A stretch of DNA of 64,000 nt from Desulfobulbaceae bacterium (GTDB taxonomy: Bacteria; Bacteroidota; Ignavibacteria; Kapaibacteriales; UBA2268), in assembly GCA_018335795.1 (NCBI GenBank), contig JAGXRP010000035.1, positions 1 through 64,000 of the forward strand. The letters run 5' to 3'. Shown here one piece after another: positions 7,670 through 16,962 of this stretch. The notes below the pieces were generated by a model. It was given only the letters and a program-made list of their open reading frames with translations, was not told the origin of the DNA and searched no databases. Numbering within the stretch: position 1 is the stretch's first letter; each line of letters begins with the position of its first letter. The translations under genes and the position numbers were made by a program.

Positions 7670-9859
7670 TTAATGCAAAAACAATAGCTCGCGATATTTT
7701 GGTAATTGCCAATATTTATCGTCCACCATCAACTCCAACTTGTCTGCATGAGAACGGATAATGTCGAACAATGGTTTTACTTTTGTGCTGAAATGTTCTG
7801 CTTTTTCGCCATCAACACTTTTTTGTGATGCGGCTTTACGTTCTATTTCCAATTCATTCAAATGTTTTATCATTCCTTCGAGATGATTAGAAATCTTAAT
7901 CAATTGATTTTTATGAGCTTCAGCTTCAGCAATTAATCCGATTTCTTTTAATCCCTGAACATTTTTAATTAATTCATTTTGATATGAAACAACTGAGGGA
8001 ATTATCATTGTTTGTGCAATTTCATCCACTAACACAGCCTCAATTTCCAATTTATGAATATATTCCAAAATTGCGACATTATAACGAGAAATTATTTCAT
8101 CACGACTGAAAACTCCCGTTTTTGCAAGAAACTCAATATTATGCTCTTTAATCATTTCATTTAATGCAATTGGAGTCGTCTTGAGATTTGGCAAGCCACG
8201 TCTTTCAGCTTCTTGCACCCATTCCTCACTATAATTATCGCCATTAAAGATTATTGGTTCGCATTCTTTTAGCATTTCAATTAAAGTATTTTTAATTGCA
8301 GTTTCCTTTTCTTTTCCTTTCGAAATTAATGAATCAACTTTATTTTTAAATTCAGAAAGTGTATCGGCTGCAATAATATTCAATATTGTCATTGGGTTAG
8401 AAACATTAACCGATGAACCAACAGCCCGAAATTCAAATTTATTTCCGGTAAAAGGGAATGGGGAAGTACGATTTCTATCAGTTGTATGGAGTTTTTGGAA
8501 TGGCACTAAAAGATGTTCCAATCCAGAATTTACTTGAATACTATCGTCAACATATTCTACACCATTTTTGAATGCATCTAATACTTTTTGCACATTATCA
8601 CCCGTAAATACGGAAATAATGGCTGGTGGTGCTTCGTTAGCTCCAAGTCGATGCTCATTTCCGGCATTTGCAATACTGGCTCGCAGCAAATCGGCATGTT
8701 TGTAAACAGCATATATTGAGTTTATAAAGAAAGTCATGAACATTAAGTTTGTTTCAGGATTATCCCCCGGTTCAAGTAAATTGACTCCTGTATTTGTGGA
8801 CATTGACCAATTATTATGTTTGCCTGAACCATTCAATCCATTAAAGGGTTTTTCGTGCATCAGCACCCTCAATCCGTGTCTTTTCGCAACGCGGTCAATT
8901 TTATCCATAAGAAGCAAGTTATGGTCGGCTGCTATATTTGCATATTCAAAATGTGGGGCACATTCAAATTGATTTGGCGCAACTTCATTATGGCGAGTCT
9001 TAATGGGAATCCCCAATCGTAAGGCTTCTTGCTCAAAATCAATTATAAAATTGTAAACACGTTCGGGGATCGAGGCGAAATAGTGGTCTTCGAGCTGTTG
9101 CCCGCGTGCTGAAGCATTTCCATAAAGAGTCCGACCGCACAAAATTAAATCCGGACGGGCATTGAACAATGATTCATCAACCACGAAATATTCTTGTTCC
9201 CATCCGAGAGTTGGTATGACTTTGTTAATATTTTCATCAAAATATTTACATACGCCGACTGCAGATTTGTTAAGCAAACTCATAGATTTGAGTAAAGGGG
9301 CTTTCATGTCGAGTGATTCGCCGGAATATGAAATCAAAATTGCCGGAACGCATAGAGTTTTGCCATATTTCCCGCGACGAATGAAAATCGGAGATTTCGG
9401 GTCCCAGATTGTGTAACTTCTCGCATTGTGTGTACTTCGCAAACCTCCGGACGGAAAACTCGAACCGTCGGGCTCTTGCACTATCAATTCCAATCCCGAA
9501 AGCATTTCAATAGCTTGCCAATGCTTATCAAATTTGAAAAAAGTATCGTGCTTCTCGGAAGTTTTGCCGGTGAGTGGTTGGAACCAATGCGTGTAGTGCG
9601 TTACTCCATGGTCAATCGCCCAATTCTTGAGTCCAATCGCAATCATATCAGCGGTATCGGAATCTAAAGCAATATCGTTTTCGATGCAATTCTCGAATTT
9701 TTCGTAAACATCAATCGCAAGGTACTTTTTCTTGGCTTCAGGACCAAAGACATATTGGTTGAAGTACTCTGAAACTGGCTTGTCCATTGGTTTCAAATAC
9801 GAAGTATCGTAGTTCTTCTTTGCAGCAATATTCTGAATGCTCCCAAGTCTGACGGTCAT
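7670..9859 (-). CDS. glnN: Type III glutamine synthetase
   Basis: This 729-residue enzyme has the length and motifs of GSIII: VTHYTHWFQPLTG near residue 90, EPDGSSFPSGG, GQQLEDHYFASIPERV, RHNEVAPNQFE, and the catalytic stretch HEKPFNGLNGSGKHNNWSMS. It makes glutamine from glutamate and ammonia with ATP. GSIII is the usual glutamine synthetase of Bacteroidota, cyanobacteria and some anaerobes. It is a single gene sharing a terminator with the convergent receptor gene. A minus-strand TATTTTTG at 9914-9921, which fits TAnnTTTG, may be its -7 element, although no -33 partner was found. Confidence 0.95.
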   Translation of the reverse strand: MTVRLGSIQNIAAKKNYDTSYLKPMDKPVSEYFNQYVFGPEAKKKYLAIDVYEKFENCIENDIALDSDTADMIAIGLKNWAIDHGVTHYTHWFQPLTGKTSEKHDTFFKFDKHWQAIEMLSGLELIVQEPDGSSFPSGGLRSTHNARSYTIWDPKSPIFIRRGKYGKTLCVPAILISYSGESLDMKAPLLKSMSLLNKSAVGVCKYFDENINKVIPTLGWEQEYFVVDESLFNARPDLILCGRTLYGNASARGQQLEDHYFASIPERVYNFIIDFEQEALRLGIPIKTRHNEVAPNQFECAPHFEYANIAADHNLLLMDKIDRVAKRHGLRVLMHEKPFNGLNGSGKHNNWSMSTNTGVNLLEPGDNPETNLMFMTFFINSIYAVYKHADLLRASIANAGNEHRLGANEAPPAIISVFTGDNVQKVLDAFKNGVEYVDDSIQVNSGLEHLLVPFQKLHTTDRNRTSPFPFTGNKFEFRAVGSSVNVSNPMTILNIIAADTLSEFKNKVDSLISKGKEKETAIKNTLIEMLKECEPIIFNGDNYSEEWVQEAERRGLPNLKTTPIALNEMIKEHNIEFLAKTGVFSRDEIISRYNVAILEYIHKLEIEAVLVDEIAQTMIIPSVVSYQNELIKNVQGLKEIGLIAEAEAHKNQLIKISNHLEGMIKHLNELEIERKAASQKSVDGEKAEHFSTKVKPLFDIIRSHADKLELMVDDKYWQLPKYRELLFLH

Positions 9860-9967
9860 AAAATTGACTCCATATAAAATGTTTTAAAATTTATGACTTA
9901 TGACGATATAAAGCAAAAATATGAAGAGATGTGGAAAAGTTTTTGTTAAGCTAAACTTAATTTAAGG

Positions 9968-10948
9968 TTAAAAGAAACATTTTTCAATTTCACCTTTGGC
10001 GATTCCTCTAAAATATGAGTCCAAATCAAATTGATTAAGCAGGGTTGATATTACGTTATACTCGTGCTTTACACCGATAAGTGCAACTTCAATATCAGAT
10101 GTTTCGGCTGTATTAAAATAATCGCCGTAAATTTTGCACTCTTTGATGAAACCATTTTCAACATTCAAATGTACTTCAATATTTCCTGCTGAAGTTCTTT
10201 CTAATTTTTCAAAATTGTACTTTGCTTGATAGCCGAAATTCCAATCCCAAGTGCTGTATTTTTCGTCTGCTAATTTCTGAATCGCTTCATTATCTTCCGA
10301 ATTGAATTCATACATTGTGGCATCTGCATACATTGACTGAATATGCTTCATAATCAGTTGCGTAAATTGGTCGAGAGCAATTGGATGGGGGAGATGTTCG
10401 CTAATATTGGTAACGCGTGAACGAACTGATTTTACGGCTTTATCTTGAAATTTTAAGGGATTGACTTTGAGTGCTTCGGTCAAATCTGAAATTTGCGAAG
10501 TGAAAAGCAATGTGCCATGCTGCAGAACGCGATTACGAATAACATGAACTGCATTACCGGAGAATTTTTTTCCTTCAATTGTTAAATCGTTGCGTCCTTC
10601 AAAAATTGCGTTTACACCAAGTGATTGCAAAACATCTAAAATTGGTTGAGTATATTTGCGAAAATCAACAAGGTTGCTGTCTTCGCCATTGACGATAAAA
10701 GTAAAATTCAGATTGCCCAAATCGTGGAAAACGGCGCCGCCACCGGACAATCTTCTGACAACTTTGATGTCGTTTTGGCGGACATGTTCGAGATTTATTT
10801 CGGCAAGAGTGTTTTGGTGTTTTCCGACTACAATGGCGTTGTTATTTCGCCAAAGCATGAAAATATCGTCTTGGAAATTTTTGAAAAGGTGCTCTTCGGT
10901 TGCCATGTTGATATATGGCTCAATCGAAGTATTATATATACAAAGCAT
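9968..10948 (-). CDS. lplA: Lipoate-protein ligase A
   Basis: This 326-residue enzyme has the biotin/lipoate ligase fold motifs RRLSGGGAVFHDLGNLNF (lipoate/ATP loop, residues about 63-80) and KKFSGNAVHVIRNRVLQHGT with the catalytic Lys. A C-terminal accessory domain is present (about 250-326). It activates free lipoate with ATP and attaches it to E2 subunits or GcvH. Full length suggests a complete ligase and not a scavenging amidotransferase. It stands alone between glnN and the porQ pair. Confidence 0.92.
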   Translation of the reverse strand: MLCIYNTSIEPYINMATEEHLFKNFQDDIFMLWRNNNAIVVGKHQNTLAEINLEHVRQNDIKVVRRLSGGGAVFHDLGNLNFTFIVNGEDSNLVDFRKYTQPILDVLQSLGVNAIFEGRNDLTIEGKKFSGNAVHVIRNRVLQHGTLLFTSQISDLTEALKVNPLKFQDKAVKSVRSRVTNISEHLPHPIALDQFTQLIMKHIQSMYADATMYEFNSEDNEAIQKLADEKYSTWDWNFGYQAKYNFEKLERTSAGNIEVHLNVENGFIKECKIYGDYFNTAETSDIEVALIGVKHEYNVISTLLNQFDLDSYFRGIAKGEIEKCFF

Positions 10949-11013
10949 AAGTCTGTTTCTATCTGATATATTGTTTATTTGATAAATGCGAAATACAGTA
11001 ATTTCAGCTAAAT

Positions 11014-11439
11014 TTACTTACTCGGGTTAGCATTTGCGGCTTCTTGAGCAGCTAATCGAAAAGCATCAACAACGCGTTTATATTTGAGCGATTCAGATCC
11101 CTTCAACTTGGAACGCTCCAAAAATGCTACAAAATTGTTTGCTATTGCAAATGCAATTTCAAATTTGATTGGAGTATTTTCTGTTATGTTTTTTTGCAAA
11201 ATTTCATCAATAAATGGTTTGAGAGTAGTCTTAACTTCGAGAAAAGAATTAACTTCCGCTCCTGCAATTTCTACATCATCAATTTGGTTATACGCAAACA
11301 ATAAGTCGCCGGCATTCACTCCGGGCTTGAGCATAACTGCTTTTTTTTCGGTTTGACCGAATGCCGAATTATGGTTCATTCCGAACAACAGAAACGTTGT
11401 TGCCACTATTAAAAAGCAAAATTTAAAAAGCACTTTCAT
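11014..11439 (-). CDS. Small exported protein of unknown function, in operon with porQ
   Basis: This 141-residue protein has a signal peptide (KFCFLIVATTFLLFGMNHNSAFG) and then a mostly helical mature domain with no cysteines or recognised motif. A strong ribosome site (AGAGGG) precedes the ATG, and only 8 bases separate it from the stop of porQ upstream, so the two are cotranscribed. A periplasmic accessory role related to the outer-membrane protein is possible by position only. Confidence 0.6.
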   Translation of the reverse strand: MKVLFKFCFLIVATTFLLFGMNHNSAFGQTEKKAVMLKPGVNAGDLLFAYNQIDDVEIAGAEVNSFLEVKTTLKPFIDEILQKNITENTPIKFEIAFAIANNFVAFLERSKLKGSESLKYKRVVDAFRLAAQEAANANPSK

Positions 11440-11447
11440 TTTCCCTC

Positions 11448-12401
11448 TTAGAATAATTGTTGTACACCTAAACTAATACTGAATCTATGCAAATTAACGG
11501 CTGAACCGTATCGAGTGAATCCATAGTCGAAATTTATCATATCGGTTTTGACACCAATACCGCCAGAAAACCCGGTCAAACCTTTGTCCACTTCCGATGA
11601 TGTGAGTGAGCGAGCTTCGTTATCGTAGCCCAATCTTGCTTGAATATATTCGCCCAGATTAATTTCAGCACCTACATTGAATCTTTTGAATCTATCGAAA
11701 AAGTTATCAGCTTGGTCGGACAAATGATGCAATGATAAATTGAATAAAATCGGCAAACCTTGCAATCTGTGGTTAAATCCTACTCTGAAGTCCAAAGGCA
11801 AAGGTTCGTTTTGATTGCCAATTTTGGTGATTTGAGTGCCGATATGCAAAATTGACATTGCAAGGTTTGTTCTGCCATCGGGCAACAAATACAAGAGACC
11901 CGCATCAAAAGCAACCGCAGAAGTGCTTACTTCTTCAATTCCCGTGAAAATATATTTTAGCGTCAATCCATAATAAAAATCTTTGTCGAGCTCATTCGAA
12001 TAGCTGATTCCGAACAAGAAATCATTTGCCCCAAAGGTGCGACCATCTCGATTACCCATCCCATCGGCATATTCGAATGCTCCATAGCTTGTGTATCCAA
12101 TTGATGCGGCTAAAGAGCCGTCTTCTCCGGTATGATGAGTATAACTTACATTGCCGGAATTAATATCCAATACATGCTTCAAAAATGTCACTGAAAGTGG
12201 CTTTGTAGTTATCGTACTGACTGTTGCTGGATTGAAATACATTGACGTCGGGTCATCTTCCATAGCAACGAATGAGCCTGAAAGGCCTGATGCACGGGCG
12301 CTCGAAACATATCTCAAAAAACTGAAAGGCGAGTCAATCGCAATTCCTTCGCTCACGGCAGCTAATAATAATATTACAACGGCAAATTTAAGTTTGTTCA
12401 T
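11448..12401 (-). CDS. porQ: Type IX secretion system protein PorQ-like outer-membrane barrel
   Basis: This 317-residue protein has a signal peptide and an N-terminal motif FLRYVSSARASGLSGSFVA followed by DDPTSMYFNPATVS, the signature of the PorV/PorQ family. The remainder is amphipathic beta strands typical of a FadL-like barrel, ending in LGVQQLF with a terminal Phe. Length and the SARASGL motif favour PorQ over PorV. In T9SS, PorQ takes part with PorZ and PorU in attaching cargo to A-LPS. This fits the sorting domains on the proteins at 982-1887 and 28149-30449. Confidence 0.75.
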   Translation of the reverse strand: MNKLKFAVVILLLAAVSEGIAIDSPFSFLRYVSSARASGLSGSFVAMEDDPTSMYFNPATVSTITTKPLSVTFLKHVLDINSGNVSYTHHTGEDGSLAASIGYTSYGAFEYADGMGNRDGRTFGANDFLFGISYSNELDKDFYYGLTLKYIFTGIEEVSTSAVAFDAGLLYLLPDGRTNLAMSILHIGTQITKIGNQNEPLPLDFRVGFNHRLQGLPILFNLSLHHLSDQADNFFDRFKRFNVGAEINLGEYIQARLGYDNEARSLTSSEVDKGLTGFSGGIGVKTDMINFDYGFTRYGSAVNLHRFSISLGVQQLF

Positions 12402-12458
12402 TTTGTCACCATATTGTTATCGAAAACGTAGATATACTCCATAGGCAAAGAATTCTCC

Positions 12459-12866
12459 TTAAATATTTTCGTTGATTATGTCCAAGAAAAATTTTGGCGG
12501 CTTCATAGGCTTTCGCGATTGTGAATTCATAAATATATGCTCTGTAAATCCATTTGTTATTATCGTATTATCTTTCAAAATATTATAATTGAACCTTATC
12601 AAAGCACCACCATTGTATTCTAAAGCGGCTTGAATTTCCAAAATATCATCATAATAAGCCGGATTGATGTATTTTGCATATGCTTGAGTCAAGGGCAACA
12701 AAAAGCCCTCATCTTCCATTTTGCGGTAATTCATATTATGGGTTCGCATTAATTCTGTTCTACCAATTTCGAATAAAGTTAAGTAATTTCCGTTGTAAAG
12801 AAATCCCATACGGTCAGTATCTGCATACCTTACACGAAAAGTAGCAACATTTTGAAATGTCTTCAT
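12459..12866 (-). CDS. Acyl-CoA thioesterase of the YbgC/4HBT hotdog family
   Basis: This 135-residue single hotdog domain has the YbgC-type motif RVRYADTDRMGFLYNGNYLTLFEIGRTE; the Asp of ADTD and the Tyr/Asn region form the usual active site. It hydrolyses acyl-CoA thioesters; members interact with phospholipid synthesis or the Tol system. It starts 2 bases after parB ends and is therefore the last gene of the nudix-parA-parB operon. Confidence 0.85.
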   Translation of the reverse strand: MKTFQNVATFRVRYADTDRMGFLYNGNYLTLFEIGRTELMRTHNMNYRKMEDEGFLLPLTQAYAKYINPAYYDDILEIQAALEYNGGALIRFNYNILKDNTIITNGFTEHIFMNSQSRKPMKPPKFFLDIINENI

Positions 12867-12867
12867 C

Positions 12868-13812
12868 CTAATACTCTTTCACTTTATCAAACAATTCAAT
12901 CAATCTTTCCAAATCATCAGACGAATAAAACTCAAATTCGATAATGCCACTTTCCTTAGATTTAGGAATTATTCTCACATTTGTGCCGAATGACACCCGA
13001 AGTTTATCAGCCTTATCATTCAAAATCGCTTTGGTTGATTCGGCTATTGGATTTTTCTCAGGGAATTTTGCCTTGGGTTTGTCTATAGCAATTTTTCCTG
13101 ATTCGATTCTTTTAACCAAAGTTTCCGTTTCGCGAACGTTCAATTTCTTATCAATAATCTCATTTCCTGCCCAAATCATCTTTGCGGCATCGTTCAGTCC
13201 CAACAAAGCTCTTGCATGCCCCATACTTAGACGTTTCTCGCGAAGCATTTCCTGCACTTTGAGTGGCAATCGCAACAAACGCAAAAAGTTTGCAATTGTA
13301 GAACGGTCCTTGTTGAATAATTCAGCGATTTGTTCTTGAGTATAATTGAATTTTTCGATGAATTCGTTGTATCCGTATGCTTCTTCCATCGGATTGAGGT
13401 CTTTACGCTGAATGTTCTCTTCCAATGCTATTACAAGCATTTGCGAGTCAGATTTGACAGCGAGAACGTAAGCCGGAATGACCTTCAAATCAGCTTCGAT
13501 TGACGCTCTGAGACGTCGCTCGCCGCTCACTAATTCATAACCGTTAATTGTTTTGCGAACGATTATCGGTTGCAATATTCCATGCTTTTTTATCGAATTA
13601 GTCAAATCCTCGAGACCGTCAGGGTCGAAGTTTTTCCTTGGCTGATATGGATTGACTCTAATTTCGTTGACATTTATTTCGGCAAATAGTTTACTTTCTG
13701 CCGTTTCTTTGCCACTCAAACTGAATCCCTTTTCGGTATCAAATTCTACAGAAGAAATCAAGGCTCCGAGACCTTTACCCAAACCTGTTTTCTTTTTCGG
13801 TAACTTATTCAT
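12868..13812 (-). CDS. parB: Chromosome partitioning protein ParB
   Basis: This 314-residue protein has an N-terminal [13 protein letters not shown] tail (ParA-interaction region). A ParB CTPase domain follows with [10 protein letters not shown] and the GERRLRAS box (about 55-130), then a helix-turn-helix domain with [14 protein letters not shown] and [16 protein letters not shown] (about 140-220), and a C-terminal dimerisation domain. It loads at parS and spreads as a clamp to organise the origin region. It overlaps parA by 8 bases. I saw no parS-like palindrome nearby. Confidence 0.95.
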   Translation of the reverse strand: MNKLPKKKTGLGKGLGALISSVEFDTEKGFSLSGKETAESKLFAEINVNEIRVNPYQPRKNFDPDGLEDLTNSIKKHGILQPIIVRKTINGYELVSGERRLRASIEADLKVIPAYVLAVKSDSQMLVIALEENIQRKDLNPMEEAYGYNEFIEKFNYTQEQIAELFNKDRSTIANFLRLLRLPLKVQEMLREKRLSMGHARALLGLNDAAKMIWAGNEIIDKKLNVRETETLVKRIESGKIAIDKPKAKFPEKNPIAESTKAILNDKADKLRVSFGTNVRIIPKSKESGIIEFEFYSSDDLERLIELFDKVKEY

Positions 13813-14590
13813 TATTTCTCAAAAATTTTCTGTTATTGTCCACTAATTCAGTTGCAAGGTCTATATAATTTTGTGTGCCCGAGCAAGTAGCATCGTAAAG
13901 TAAGACCGGCAAACCATGACTTGGTGCTTCGGAAAGCCTTACATTACGGTTAATCACAGTCTTGAATACTTTTTTCCCAAAATGTTGTTTGACCTCTTCG
14001 GCAACTTGGTTGGACAAACGAAGTCTCGAATCAAACATTGTTAGCAGTACTCCTTCGATTTCCAAATCTGTGTTGAGCTGGTATTGAACGATTGATATTG
14101 TATTGAGCAATTGACCGAGCCCTTCGAGTGCATAATACTCGCATTGGACGGGTATCAATACCGAATCCGCCGCAGACAGTGCATTTAAAGTCAATAAGCC
14201 CAAAGATGGGGGACAATCAATAATCAAAAAATCATAATCATCACGAATATTTTTCAATACATTTTTGAGAATTAGCTCGCGATGTTTGATGCTCACCATT
14301 TCGATTTCTGCACCTACCAGATTGATATGCGAAGGCAAAAGTGACAAGTAGGGCATCTCAGTTTGCATAATCGTAGAATTGACTTCGATGTCATTGACCA
14401 ATACTTCGTAAATTGTGTGGTCGGAACGTTTTGTATCAATGCCCACACCGGCAGAAGTATTTGCCTGGGGGTCAATATCTATCAGCAATACTTTATACTC
14501 ATTTGCCGCAAGTGATGCAGATAAATTAATCGAAGTCGTAGTTTTGCCAACTCCGCCTTTTTGGTTCGCTATTGCTATTACTTTGCCCAT
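13805..14590 (-). CDS. parA: Chromosome partitioning ATPase ParA/Soj
   Basis: This 261-residue ATPase has a deviant Walker A ([15 protein letters not shown], residues 9-23), switch I region ([14 protein letters not shown]) and Walker B ([15 protein letters not shown]). It forms DNA-bound ATP dimers and moves ParB-origin complexes. Its stop overlaps parB by 8 bases; upstream the nudix gene ends 3 bases before its start, making one operon. Confidence 0.96.
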   Translation of the reverse strand: MGKVIAIANQKGGVGKTTTSINLSASLAANEYKVLLIDIDPQANTSAGVGIDTKRSDHTIYEVLVNDIEVNSTIMQTEMPYLSLLPSHINLVGAEIEMVSIKHRELILKNVLKNIRDDYDFLIIDCPPSLGLLTLNALSAADSVLIPVQCEYYALEGLGQLLNTISIVQYQLNTDLEIEGVLLTMFDSRLRLSNQVAEEVKQHFGKKVFKTVINRNVRLSEAPSHGLPVLLYDATCSGTQNYIDLATELVDNNRKFLRNNE

Positions 14591-14593
14591 CGT

Positions 14594-15139
14594 CTATAAA
14601 CCATATTTTAAAGAATAATAAAATAATGCCGTTAGTATTACCGAATGATTCAATTCACCGGAAAGTATCAAATTTCTAATTTCAGGAATCGGAATCGTTA
14701 CCACATCAATCACTTCGTGACTGTCAAGCTGTTGACCGTATAATTTTTTGCAATCCATCCAAACAAAACTTGTACATTTATTAGTCAAGAAAGCAGGATT
14801 GGGGAGACTGACACCAATTTGAATCGGTTCACCTGCGCCAATAAAGCCCGTTTCTTCCATACATTCGCGTTTAGCGGCATCAAGTGCGGATTCGTTTTGC
14901 TCTTTCAATCCACCGGGCAATTCTAAGCTGACAGAATCAGACCCATGCCTGTATTGCTTCACAAAAATGACATTGCCATCATCGGTAATTGGGATAATAT
15001 TTACCCAATCAGGAGAATCAAGTACCGTAAAAAAACCTCGTTGCATACTAACGGGGTTCAATCTTTCGATGCTTTTAGCCCTAAAAATTTTCAAATCAGC
15101 TACCTGAGTTTCCGACAATGTTTCCCATTTACTAATCAA
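14594..15139 (-). CDS. NUDIX hydrolase, ADP-ribose pyrophosphatase-like
   Basis: This 181-residue protein has a complete Nudix box, GLKEQNESALDAAKRECMEETGF-type (Gx5Ex7REUxEExGU, about residues 77-99). The N-terminal region KIFRAKSIERLNPVSMQRGFF is like that of ADP-ribose pyrophosphatases. It hydrolyses NDP-sugars or similar house-cleaning substrates. The start is TTG 15139: no in-frame ATG precedes the conserved N-terminal region, and a -7 element lies 30 bases upstream. It is first gene of the parAB operon. Confidence 0.85.
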   Translation of the reverse strand: MISKWETLSETQVADLKIFRAKSIERLNPVSMQRGFFTVLDSPDWVNIIPITDDGNVIFVKQYRHGSDSVSLELPGGLKEQNESALDAAKRECMEETGFIGAGEPIQIGVSLPNPAFLTNKCTSFVWMDCKKLYGQQLDSHEVIDVVTIPIPEIRNLILSGELNHSVILTALFYYSLKYGL

Positions 15140-15168
15140 TACACGTGCTTATGAAATTATACAAAATA

Positions 15169-15201
15169 CAAATTTAAGAAAAAAATTGCTCAAGTTTTCA
15201 A
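15169..15201 (-). promoter_or_regulatory. Candidate promoter of the nudix-parA-parB-thioesterase operon
   Basis: On the minus strand TAAATTTG (15176-15169) fits TAnnTTTG. A TTG at 15201-15199 lies 22 bases upstream as a possible -33. The leader to the TTG start at 15139 would be short, about 20-25 bases. Confidence 0.4.
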
Positions 15202-15336
15202 CTAAGTTTAAACTCAAGTGCAAATGTGATTTGATTAGTTAGAATTCTATGTCTCGACTTGGTTGAAACTAACACTACATGTATTATAAAAAATCTTGTC
15301 CCACACATATTCTTATAATTTTGTTCAAGACAAAAT

Positions 15337-15375
15337 CACACAGAGGCTGCCCTTATAAGACAGCCTCTGCAACAA
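15337..15375 (-). terminator. Hairpin terminator after the DUF5684 gene
   Basis: Perfect 9-bp arms cagaggctg (15341-15349) and cagcctctg (15361-15369) enclose an 11-base loop. The T-tract on the minus-strand side is imperfect (gattttg), so termination may be partial. Beyond it, up to 15139, the sequence is AT-rich and holds only the nudix promoter. Confidence 0.6.
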
Positions 15376-15395
15376 AATTTAATACAAGTTAAGTA

Positions 15396-15791
15396 TCAGA
15401 ACTGTGTTTTTGTCCCGACATATTCAGAGCTATCAAAAGCGAGAATAGGCAAGAAAATTATACTAAGTAAGATTAAGCCAACAGCGAAACCAGTGCCTTT
15501 ATTGAACGATTTAGCTAAATCCAAGTATAGTATAATTCCAAAAATAATGTTCACAAATGGAATCAATAAGAGAACTATCCACCAAATCGGGCGCCCCACA
15601 ATCTTAAGCATAATAATTATGTTGTAAATCGGTATTAGAGCGGCCCAACCGGGTTCACCGGCTTTTTCGAAAATTTTCCAAAAACTTACTATAACAATAA
15701 GAAGCAAAATAACCCAAATCACCATAGAACCGGCTAAAATAGCCATCAATCCGCCACTTACTTCGGGGGACATATTGTCTGAATAATCCAT
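15396..15791 (-). CDS. DUF5684-type small integral membrane protein
   Basis: This 131-residue protein has about four hydrophobic helices and the characteristic motif FEKAGEPGWAALIPIYN between helix 1 and 2, followed by GRPIWWIVLLLIPFVN. That is the pattern of DUF5684 proteins, often annotated signal-peptidase-I-related without catalytic residues. Function is unknown. A strong AGGAG with 6-base spacing supports the start at 15791. It is monocistronic, with a hairpin terminator downstream. Confidence 0.75.
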   Translation of the reverse strand: MDYSDNMSPEVSGGLMAILAGSMVIWVILLLIVIVSFWKIFEKAGEPGWAALIPIYNIIIMLKIVGRPIWWIVLLLIPFVNIIFGIILYLDLAKSFNKGTGFAVGLILLSIIFLPILAFDSSEYVGTKTQF

Positions 15792-15846
15792 AAGACACTC
15801 CTGAATTAATGATACTTACAAAAAATGAGAAAGATTCTCAAATTAT

Positions 15847-16212
15847 TTATTCTTTGAAAAACATTTTCAATGATTGCTTAGAGAGTTCGACGTGTTTCGG
15901 TTTAATATGCGACAATACTATAGACACAGCGGCAACGAGAGCCCCAAGGTCATCGCTGTAACCTACAAAGGGTAATATATCCGGTAATGCATCAAGCGGC
16001 AAAATGAAGTATCCCAAAGCTCCGTATATAACTGTTTTTGCCCATGATGGGGTATCGTCATCTCGCACTACGTGATAGAGAACAAAGACTTTCGACAAAA
16101 TTTTGTAACTCCATTTTCCGGCATTCATCTTAATCTTAGACCAAAATGATTTTTCGTTGTAATTGCGAGCCATTTCCGGATTAAGCAATATATTTTTTTC
16201 GATATCTTTCAT
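15847..16212 (-). CDS. DUF1232/YkvA family membrane protein
   Basis: This ~121-residue protein has the YkvA signature ILPLDALPDILPFVGYSDDLGAL near residues 70-95, preceded by a hydrophobic segment (AKTVIYGALGYFILP). Its function is unknown; it is a small inner-membrane-associated protein. ATG 16212 is used: it overlaps the TGA of the upstream GPP34 gene by one base, and AGGG lies 9 bases before it. It is coupled to that gene. Confidence 0.85.
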   Translation of the reverse strand: MKDIEKNILLNPEMARNYNEKSFWSKIKMNAGKWSYKILSKVFVLYHVVRDDDTPSWAKTVIYGALGYFILPLDALPDILPFVGYSDDLGALVAAVSIVLSHIKPKHVELSKQSLKMFFKE

Positions 16213-16892
16213 CAAAAATTCCCTACAACACTAGCCGCAGCAACCGAGCCGGCTACAGAGGATGCAATAATTTCTGTTACTTCGTTATTAATATCGGCTA
16301 CAACTTTGCCGATATTTTCATTTTTGATGTAATCTTCGATGATATTTGCAGCTTGGCGACGTTCCTCTTTAAGGAAAAGCTCGTCAATCAAATTTGATGC
16401 TTTTATCAAGCTCAACAAAGCTAAAGTGCGGTTATCTGGCTCTTCATTTTCCAATACAATTCGTCTGATGGCAATTCGGCTCAATACTTCGGGCATTGGG
16501 TCTTGGGTAGGAAATCTTTCGACAGGAATCAACCACAGAATCTTTTTTTCTTCTCGCTTCAAAACACCTCTATCTACAAGACTAGTTATGATTTTCTCAG
16601 TCAAATCATCAATTGAAGAATTGAAATTCTTAATCCAGAAGGAAGTGTTTTCTGGTTCTACTTTTACATTTATCAACCCTAGTGCTTCATCAAGCAATTT
16701 ATTACCGGTTTGGGATGAATCAATAGCATAGATTTTTTCATTGCGGATTTCGATTTTCTTAGCTATGTAAAGGTCTAATAATAAGGCGCCTGCTAATCCG
16801 AATGGCAAAGCAGTTGATACCGACAAAAGTATTTCGCCGGATTTGTCATCCATGCCAAGTAATAGCAATTCTTCAGCAAGTGTCAATTCCAT
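16212..16892 (-). CDS. GPP34-family (Golgi phosphoprotein 3-like) lipid-binding protein
   Basis: This 226-residue protein begins LTLAEELLLLGMDDKSG and continues LPFGLAGALLLDLYIAKKI, the N-terminal hallmark of GPP34 (GOLPH3/Vps74) domains. Helices with a KEERRQAANII region follow. Bacterial members are common in actinobacteria and scattered elsewhere; their role is unclear, and the eukaryotic relatives bind PI4P and glycosyltransferases. A glycine/alanine-rich C-terminus (SSVAGSVAAASVVGNF) is present. It is coupled to the DUF1232 gene, suggesting a joint membrane-related role. Confidence 0.8.
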   Translation of the reverse strand: MELTLAEELLLLGMDDKSGEILLSVSTALPFGLAGALLLDLYIAKKIEIRNEKIYAIDSSQTGNKLLDEALGLINVKVEPENTSFWIKNFNSSIDDLTEKIITSLVDRGVLKREEKKILWLIPVERFPTQDPMPEVLSRIAIRRIVLENEEPDNRTLALLSLIKASNLIDELFLKEERRQAANIIEDYIKNENIGKVVADINNEVTEIIASSVAGSVAAASVVGNF

Positions 16893-16962
16893 AGAATAAT
16901 AAATTTTATGTTAAAAAAATCAAACACAATATAATCACAATCATCAAAAAAAACAAGTGATT

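Noticed and set aside
12400-15200. parS site or replication origin near parAB
   Set aside because: I looked for a TGTTTCACGTGAAACA-like palindrome in and around the operon and saw none, so no origin call is made.
15195-15270. Loose inverted similarity agttttcaactaag / cttggttgaaact
   Set aside because: It has an indel and mismatch and a ~50-base gap; it is too weak to call a structured element.
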